NCBI RefSeq assembly: GCF_008692035.1 | Contig: NZ_VTFG01000001.1 | Span: forward strand, 2,232,001-2,296,000 | Length of the DNA: 64,000 nucleotides | Origin: Pseudomonas marginalis | GTDB lineage: Bacteria; Pseudomonadota; Gammaproteobacteria; Pseudomonadales; Pseudomonadaceae | Reading direction: 5' to 3' | Notes under the pieces: generated by a model | Database searches by the model: none | Told to the model about the DNA's origin: nothing | The model's input: only the letters and a program-made list of their open reading frames with translations | Translations under genes and position numbers: made by a program | Part shown: in pieces, positions 59,364-64,000 of the stretch | Layout: every line of letters starts with the position of its first letter | Position numbering within the stretch: position 1 is the first letter of the stretch

Positions 59364-60149
59364 TCAGCGCGCCCGTGCCAGATCACGTAGGAACTGCAAG
59401 GCGTCGGTCGCCAGCGGTTGATACTGATTGAGAATGTCAGCCAGGCCGACCCAGAAAATCCCCATGCCCAGCACCAGGGTCAAGGGGAAACCAATGGAGA
59501 AAATGTTCAGCTGTGGTGCCGCGCGGGTCATGACGCCAAACGCGATGTTGACCACCAGCAGCGCGGTGATCGCCGGCAATACCAGCAACAGCGAGGCGCC
59601 AAGCACCCAGCCGAGGCGCCCGACCACTTCCCAGAAGTGATTGACCACCAGCCCGGAGCCCACCGGTAAGGTGGTAAAGCTTTCGGTCAACACCTCGAAC
59701 GCCACCAGGTGACCGTTCATGGCCAGGAACAGCAGGGTCACCAGCATGGTCAGGAATTGCCCGATCACCGCCGCCGACACGCCGTTGGTAGGGTCGACCA
59801 TGGAGGCGAAGCCCATCCCCATCTGGATCGAGATGATTTGCCCGGCAATCACAAACGCCTGGAAGAACAGTTGCAGGGAAAAACCCAGCATGGCGCCGAT
59901 CAGAATCTGTTCGGCGATCAGCATCAGGGCGCTGAGGTCCAGGGCATTCACCGGCGGCATGGGCGGCAAGCCCGGCACCAGCACCACGGTAATAGCCACG
60001 GCGAAATACAGGCGCACCCGGCGTGGAACCAGGGTCGTGCCGAACACCGGCATGGCCATCAGCATGGCCGTCACCCGGAACAACGGCAGGATGAACGAGG
60101 CCACCCACGTGCTGATCTGGGTGTCGGTCAATGCCAGCAAGGACTGCAT
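59364..60149 (-). CDS. fliR: Flagellar export gate protein FliR
   Basis: 261 residues with about six membrane helices; visible segments include FRVTAMLMAMPVFGTTLVP and GFSLQLFFQAFVIAGQIIS with MGMGFASMVDP, typical of FliR. It is part of the FliPQR pore complex and lies 4 bp from fliQ. Confidence 0.95.
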   Translation of the reverse strand: MQSLLALTDTQISTWVASFILPLFRVTAMLMAMPVFGTTLVPRRVRLYFAVAITVVLVPGLPPMPPVNALDLSALMLIAEQILIGAMLGFSLQLFFQAFVIAGQIISIQMGMGFASMVDPTNGVSAAVIGQFLTMLVTLLFLAMNGHLVAFEVLTESFTTLPVGSGLVVNHFWEVVGRLGWVLGASLLLVLPAITALLVVNIAFGVMTRAAPQLNIFSIGFPLTLVLGMGIFWVGLADILNQYQPLATDALQFLRDLARAR

Positions 60150-60153
60150 CGGG

Positions 60154-60423
60154 TCAGCCGATCAACTGCGGAATACTGCCGTACAGCTGCAGGATGTATT
60201 CCATGAAGGTTTGCACCAGCCACGGGCCGGCGACAATCAGGGTGATCAGCATCACCAGCAGGCGCGGCAGGAAACTCAAGGTCTGTTCGTTGATCTGGGT
60301 CGCGGCCTGGAACATCGCCACCAGCAGGCCCACCAACAGGCTCGGCACCACCAGCACGGCAACCATCACGGTGGTCAGCCACAGTGCTTCACGGAACAGG
60401 TCGACGGCGACTTCTGGGGTCAT
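60154..60423 (-). CDS. fliQ: Flagellar export gate protein FliQ
   Basis: 89 residues, two membrane helices (LWLTTVMVAVLVVPSLLVGL and LPRLLVMLITLIVAGPWLV) joined by FQAATQINEQTLSF, the FliQ signature. It forms the export pore with FliP and FliR. Confidence 0.95.
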   Translation of the reverse strand: MTPEVAVDLFREALWLTTVMVAVLVVPSLLVGLLVAMFQAATQINEQTLSFLPRLLVMLITLIVAGPWLVQTFMEYILQLYGSIPQLIG

Positions 60424-60441
60424 GCTGCTTCACCTAACACA

Positions 60442-61185
60442 TCACACCCCTCCGAAACTGCCGGCCAACGTGCCGATAATCAGCGCCCAGCCGTCCACCA
60501 GCACAAACAGCATGATCTTGAACGGCAATGAAATAATCAGCGGCGACAGCATCATCATCCCCATGGCCATCAGCACGCTCGCCACCACCAGGTCGATGAT
60601 CAGGAACGGGATAAAGATCATGAAGCCGATCTGGAACGCGGTCTTCAGTTCCGAGGTGACGAACGCCGGCACCAGGATGGTCAGCGGCGCCTGGTCCGGA
60701 GTCGCGATGTCGGTACGCTTGGACAGGCGCATGAACAACTCAAGGTCGCTGGAACGGGTCTGCGACAGCATGAAATCCTTGATCGGGCCCTGGGCCTTGT
60801 CGATCGCATCCTGGGCAGTCATTTTTTCGGCCAGGTACGGCTGCAGGGCTTGCTGGTTCACCTTGTCGAACACCGGCGCCATGATGAACATCGTCAAGAA
60901 CAACGCCATGCCGGTGAGGATCTGGTTCGACGGCGTCTGCTGCAGGCCCAGGGCCTGACGCAGGATCGAGAACACAATGATGATCCGCGTAAAGCTGGTC
61001 ATCAGCATGACAAACGCCGGGATAAAGCTCAGCGCGGTCATGATCAGCAGGATCTGCAGGCTGACCGAATACTCCTGGGCCCCCGCCGCGTTGGTACCCA
61101 GCGTAATCGCCGGGATCGACAACGGGTCGGCGGCCAGCGCCAATGGCGTGGCCAGCAACAGCATGAGCGTCAATAAAACGCGCAT
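60442..61185 (-). CDS. fliP: Flagellar export gate protein FliP
   Basis: 247 residues with a cleavable signal peptide ([15 protein letters not shown]) and the FliP motifs [20 protein letters not shown] and [20 protein letters not shown]. The ATG overlaps the fliO stop. Core of the export pore. Confidence 0.95.
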   Translation of the reverse strand: MRVLLTLMLLLATPLALAADPLSIPAITLGTNAAGAQEYSVSLQILLIMTALSFIPAFVMLMTSFTRIIIVFSILRQALGLQQTPSNQILTGMALFLTMFIMAPVFDKVNQQALQPYLAEKMTAQDAIDKAQGPIKDFMLSQTRSSDLELFMRLSKRTDIATPDQAPLTILVPAFVTSELKTAFQIGFMIFIPFLIIDLVVASVLMAMGMMMLSPLIISLPFKIMLFVLVDGWALIIGTLAGSFGGV

Positions 61186-61619
61186 TACTTCTTATCCTTC
61201 TGATCCTTGCCCAGCAATTCCATCAGGCGCTGGGCGAATTCTGGCGTGGCGGGCTGGGATTGGGTGGTTGGCACCGGGGTCTTGAGCACATGCAGCGGCG
61301 TGATTCGGCCGGGGGTAATGCCCAGCAGGATCTGTTCCTCGCCCACTTGCACCAGCACCAGCCGGTCACGCGGGCCGAGGGCGCGCGAGCCGATCATTTC
61401 GATGACCTGGGCATTGCCCGGGCCGATGCTCTGCACGCGCCGCATCAGCCAGGCCAACACGAAGATCAAGCCGACCACCAGCAACAGGCCCAGCACCAAC
61501 TGCGTCAGTTGCCCGCCAACGCTGCCGCCGACGGGCGCAGCGGCAACCTGGGCTACCGGCTCCGCCGCCCACACCGCCAATGGCAGCGCGGCGAACAGTC
61601 CCACCATCAGCCGTTTCAT
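61185..61619 (-). CDS. fliO: Flagellar assembly protein FliO
   Basis: 144 residues: signal-like start ([15 protein letters not shown]), one membrane helix ([20 protein letters not shown]), and a cytoplasmic domain with [20 protein letters not shown] and [13 protein letters not shown]. It helps assemble the FliP ring. It is 1 bp from fliN. Confidence 0.93.
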   Translation of the reverse strand: MKRLMVGLFAALPLAVWAAEPVAQVAAAPVGGSVGGQLTQLVLGLLLVVGLIFVLAWLMRRVQSIGPGNAQVIEMIGSRALGPRDRLVLVQVGEEQILLGITPGRITPLHVLKTPVPTTQSQPATPEFAQRLMELLGKDQKDKK

Positions 61620-61620
61620 A

Positions 61621-62088
61621 TCAGCGCAACTTCTTGATGCGTTCGCTTGGGCTGATCACGTCGGTCAGGCGGATGCCGAACTTTTCGTTGACCACCACCA
61701 CTTCGCCGTGGGCGATCAGGGTGCCGTTGACCAACACGTCCAGCGGCTCACCGGCCAGGCGATCCAGCTCGATCACCGAGCCCTGGTTGAGTTGCAGCAG
61801 GTTACGGATGTTGATGTCGGTGCTGCCCACTTCCATGGAGATCGACACCGGGATGTCGAGGATCACGTCCAGGTTCGGCCCATCGAGGGTCACCGGGTCG
61901 TTGTTCTTCGGCACGCTGCCGAACTCTTCCATGGGCAGGCGATTACCCGCTGGTGCTGTGGCGGCATCAGCGGCCAGCAGTGCGTCGATATCGTCCTGGC
62001 CGACATCGCCGGTTTCTTCCAGGGCCGCAGCCCACTCGTCAGCCAGGGCCTGGTCTTCGGCGGAAGTGTTTTCGTGTTCGGTAGCCAT
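61621..62088 (-). CDS. fliN: Flagellar switch protein FliN
   Basis: 155 residues. The N-terminal half is acidic (about 1-70), and the SpoA domain follows (LDVILDIPVSISMEVGSTDI, LLQLNQGSVIELDRLAGEPL, NEKFGIRLTDVIS). It builds the rotor C-ring with FliM. Start MATEHENTS follows GAGGACA. Confidence 0.95.
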   Translation of the reverse strand: MATEHENTSAEDQALADEWAAALEETGDVGQDDIDALLAADAATAPAGNRLPMEEFGSVPKNNDPVTLDGPNLDVILDIPVSISMEVGSTDINIRNLLQLNQGSVIELDRLAGEPLDVLVNGTLIAHGEVVVVNEKFGIRLTDVISPSERIKKLR

Positions 62089-62126
62089 TACATGTCCTCG
62101 GCGGAGCAAACATTCATAAATAGGGA

Positions 62127-63095
62127 TCAGCGACGGTTGATCGGCTCAACCACTTGCAAAGCGAGGTTGCCCTTGTGGGACCCCAGCTTGACCTTGAACG
62201 ACGGCACGCCGTTGGCGCGCATGATCATTTCGTCCGGCAATTCGACCGGGATAATGTCCCCCGGCTGCATGTGCAAAATATCCCGCAGGCGCAACTGGCG
62301 CCGGGCCACGGTGGCGCTCAGCGGCACGTCGACATCCAGCAGGTCTTCGCGCAGGGCCTTGACCCAGCGTTCGTCCTGGTCGTCCAGGTCGGACTGGAAG
62401 CCGGCGTCGAGCATTTCGCGCACCGGCTCGATCATCGAGTACGGCATGGTCACGTGCAGGTCGCCGCCGCCGCCATCGAGCTCGATGTGGAACGTGGACA
62501 CCACAATGGCCTCGCTCGGCCCGACGATGTTGGCCATGGCCGGGTTCACTTCCGAGTTGATGTACTCGAAATTGACTTCCATGATCGCCTGCCAGGCTTC
62601 CTTCAAGTCAATGAAGGCCTGCTCCAGCACCATGCGCACCACGCGCAATTCGGTAGGGGTGAATTCACGGCCTTCGATCTTGGCGTGACGGCCGTCACCG
62701 CCGAAGAAGTTGTCCACCAGCTTGAACACCAGCTTGGCGTCGAGGATGAACAGCGCGGTACCGCGCAATGGCTTGATCTTGACCAGGTTGAGGCTGGTGG
62801 GCACGTACAGCGAGTGCACGTACTCGCCGAACTTCATCACTTGCACGCCGCCCACCGCCACGTCCGCCGAGCGGCGCAGCATGTTGAACATGCTGATCCG
62901 GGTGTAACGGGCGAAACGTTCGTTGATCATCTCAAGGGTCGGCATGCGTCCACGGACGATGCGATCCTGGCTGGTCAGGTCATAACTTTTGACGCTGCCG
63001 GGCTCGGCAGCCATTTCAGTCTGTACCAGACCGTCGTCGACGCCATGCAACAGCGCGTCGATTTCATCCTGGGACAGTAGGTCCTGCACGGCCAT
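62127..63095 (-). CDS. fliM: Flagellar switch protein FliM
   Basis: 322 residues. The N-terminal CheY-P docking peptide is LLSQDEIDALLHG. The central domain contains GRMPTLEMINERFAR and the C-terminal SpoA domain GNLALQVV region, with DILHMQPGDIIPVELPDEM. CheY from this window should bind here to reverse rotation. It lies 9 bp from fliL. Confidence 0.96.
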   Translation of the reverse strand: MAVQDLLSQDEIDALLHGVDDGLVQTEMAAEPGSVKSYDLTSQDRIVRGRMPTLEMINERFARYTRISMFNMLRRSADVAVGGVQVMKFGEYVHSLYVPTSLNLVKIKPLRGTALFILDAKLVFKLVDNFFGGDGRHAKIEGREFTPTELRVVRMVLEQAFIDLKEAWQAIMEVNFEYINSEVNPAMANIVGPSEAIVVSTFHIELDGGGGDLHVTMPYSMIEPVREMLDAGFQSDLDDQDERWVKALREDLLDVDVPLSATVARRQLRLRDILHMQPGDIIPVELPDEMIMRANGVPSFKVKLGSHKGNLALQVVEPINRR

Positions 63096-63104
63096 GGGGT
63101 GATC

Positions 63105-63611
63105 CTACTGCAATACGAAATTAGTGAAGAGCGCCTGCTCGATCACGACTTTGCCGAGCTCCTTCTGGGCCACTTCCTGCACGCTGGCAGTGACCTTCTG
63201 GCGCAGCATTTCCTGGCCCACCGGGGTGGCCAGGGTGTCGAAACTCTGCCCGGAGAACAGCATCACCAGGTTGTTGCGGATCACCGGCATATGCACCTTG
63301 AGGGCATCCAGGTCCGACTGGTTACGCGCCAGCAAAGTGATGCTCACCTGCAGGTAGCGTTGACGACCGTTCTGGTTGAAGTTGGCGACAAAGGCCGGAA
63401 GCATCGGCTCGAAGATTGCCGGTTGCTTGGCGTTAGTGGCGGTTTCGGCGGCAGGTGCCGGCTTGCTGGCACTGCTGTGCATGATGTACCAGGTGCCGCC
63501 CACCGAGGCGCCGATGGCCAGGAGCAGGCCCACGACAATCATCAGGATAAGCTTGAGCTTGCCTTTGCCTGCGGGTGCGGGTGCTTTTGCTGCGTCGTCG
63601 CTCTTCGCCAT
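63105..63611 (-). CDS. fliL: Flagellar basal body protein FliL
   Basis: 168 residues. A short Ala/Lys-rich cytoplasmic tail, one membrane helix (LKLILMIVVGLLLAIGASVG) and a periplasmic SPFH-like domain ending in the usual VLFTNFVLQ-type tail (ALFTNFVLQ). It supports stator function. It is the first gene of the fliL-flhB run, 50 bp downstream of a sigma-54 promoter sequence. Confidence 0.94.
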   Translation of the reverse strand: MAKSDDAAKAPAPAGKGKLKLILMIVVGLLLAIGASVGGTWYIMHSSASKPAPAAETATNAKQPAIFEPMLPAFVANFNQNGRQRYLQVSITLLARNQSDLDALKVHMPVIRNNLVMLFSGQSFDTLATPVGQEMLRQKVTASVQEVAQKELGKVVIEQALFTNFVLQ

Positions 63612-63661
63612 GCCAATAATCCGTCACTATTCGGGGATTCATAGATCTACGGAAAGGCAAG

Positions 63662-63677
63662 AGCAAGTGTTATGCCA
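63662..63677 (-). promoter_or_regulatory. Sigma-54 promoter of the fliL operon
   Basis: The minus strand reads TGGCATAACACTTGCT, a full match to the -24/-12 consensus TGGCAYRN4TTGCW. It is 50 bp before the fliL start. RpoN control, with FleQ or FleR, is expected from other pseudomonads. Confidence 0.85.
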
Positions 63678-63766
63678 GAGTTGTCTGGCTGAACGCAGAC
63701 AAAGGAATGCCACAAAAAATGTGGAAGGGGGGGGGGCTGTGGTGGGGGGCTTGTTCACCGACAATG

Positions 63767-63916
63767 GGACTGCTGCGCAGTCCAGCGCGGGGCAAGCCCG
63801 CTCACCACAGCAAGCCCGCTCACCACAGCAAGCCCGCTCACCACAGCAACCCCACTCACCACAGCAAGCCAGCTCACCACAGCAAGCCTACCCACCACAG
63901 CAAGTCCGCTCCCACA
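63767..63916. repeat. Tandem array of 18-bp units beside a hairpin
   Basis: The unit caagcccgctcaccacag occurs three times without change from 63793, then three more times with substitutions, then as a partial seventh copy, ending near 63916. It is preceded by the hairpin GGACTGC/GCAGTCC (63767-63783). The same unit, inverted about a larger stem, is seen at 604-851. It lies between the probable fliK end and the fliL promoter. A run of 10 G (63727-63736) is close by. Confidence 0.85.
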
Positions 63917-63939
63917 TTTTGTCCTATGCCAGACTCACA

Positions 63940-64000
63940 TCAGGCGTAGTAGTCGACGGCGCTGGAGCCGATCACCGTCGAAGTCACGGGCGCCACGGCT
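63940..64000 (-). CDS. fliK: Probable C-terminus of hook-length protein FliK
   Basis: Only 20 codons are in the window, on the minus strand, ending with AVDYYA and TGA. Position directly upstream of fliL and the terminal residues fit FliK of Pseudomonas, where fliK precedes fliL. The visible part is too short to be certain. Confidence 0.45.
   Translation of the reverse strand, partial: AVAPVTSTVIGSSAVDYYA

Noticed and set aside
63793..63916. CRISPR-like array
   Set aside because: Units of 18 bp are directly adjacent without unique spacers, and no cas genes are present.
63707..63949. Plus-strand protein with KPAHHS hexapeptide repeats
   Set aside because: It is a translation of the intergenic 18-bp array, has no ribosome site, and overlaps the probable fliK end.

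Overview
The window reads as a chromosomal segment of a fluorescent Pseudomonas of the P. fluorescens group. It is GC-rich and carries the pyoverdine chromophore genes (pvdS, pvdG, pvdL, pvdH, mbtH), the acyclic-terpene (atu) genes and a polar-flagellum/chemotaxis cluster in the usual pseudomonad order. Long intergenic inverted repeats and 18-bp GC-rich arrays are typical of this group. Identification rests on reading translations and motifs by eye; no searches were run.

Layout. 1-578: 3' end of an MscS-type channel. 604-851: an inverted array of 18-bp units. 860-3475 (minus): mbtH, pvdH and an AmiD-like amidase; pvdH has a clear PvdS-type promoter. 3599-9090: a two-component system (minus) divergent from a three-gene thiol-redox operon (dsbD, an Lgt-like/TlpA fusion, dsbG), with an 11-bp-period direct repeat between them. 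9153-22853 (minus): pvdL (4298 aa) and pvdG, with an iron-starvation box upstream. 23156-23707: pvdS behind a Fur-box-like sequence.

23710-24498: a periplasmic solute-binding protein. 24592-33460: atuR, atuA, a remnant of atuB, atuC, atuD, atuE and atuF, with a long inverted-repeat element between atuE and atuF. 33535-35296: a DEDDh exonuclease, PpnP and a MOSC protein. 35336-39176: CheV, a small Hpt-like protein, and a NarX/NarL-type kinase and regulator. 39135-41390: a YegS-like lipid kinase and three small Cys-containing lipoproteins. The last three sit apart from the flagellar genes.

41824-63611 (all minus): a flagellar/chemotaxis block, transcribed fliL-M-N-O-P-Q-R-flhB, then a beta-propeller gene and two cold-shock-domain genes, then flhA-flhF-fleN-fliA, cheY-Z-A-B, motC-motD, a ParA-like ATPase (ParC), a ParP-like CheW protein, cheW and a DUF2802 gene. 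63940-64000 is probably the fliK 3' end.

How the genes work together. PvdS, expected to be made when Fur is released, should direct RNA polymerase to the pvdG-pvdL and pvdH/mbtH promoters. PvdH supplies the diaminobutyrate that the last PvdL module activates; its specificity residues read D-I-W-E-L-T-A-D-D. The Dsb operon lies between the two pyoverdine parts. The atu genes would degrade citronellol/geraniol-type acids. The most unexplained locus is 56421-58177, where two neighbouring minus-strand genes (a degenerate cold-shock protein and a lone beta-propeller protein) each sit behind an identical 23-bp element containing a perfect CT-N12-AG palindrome.
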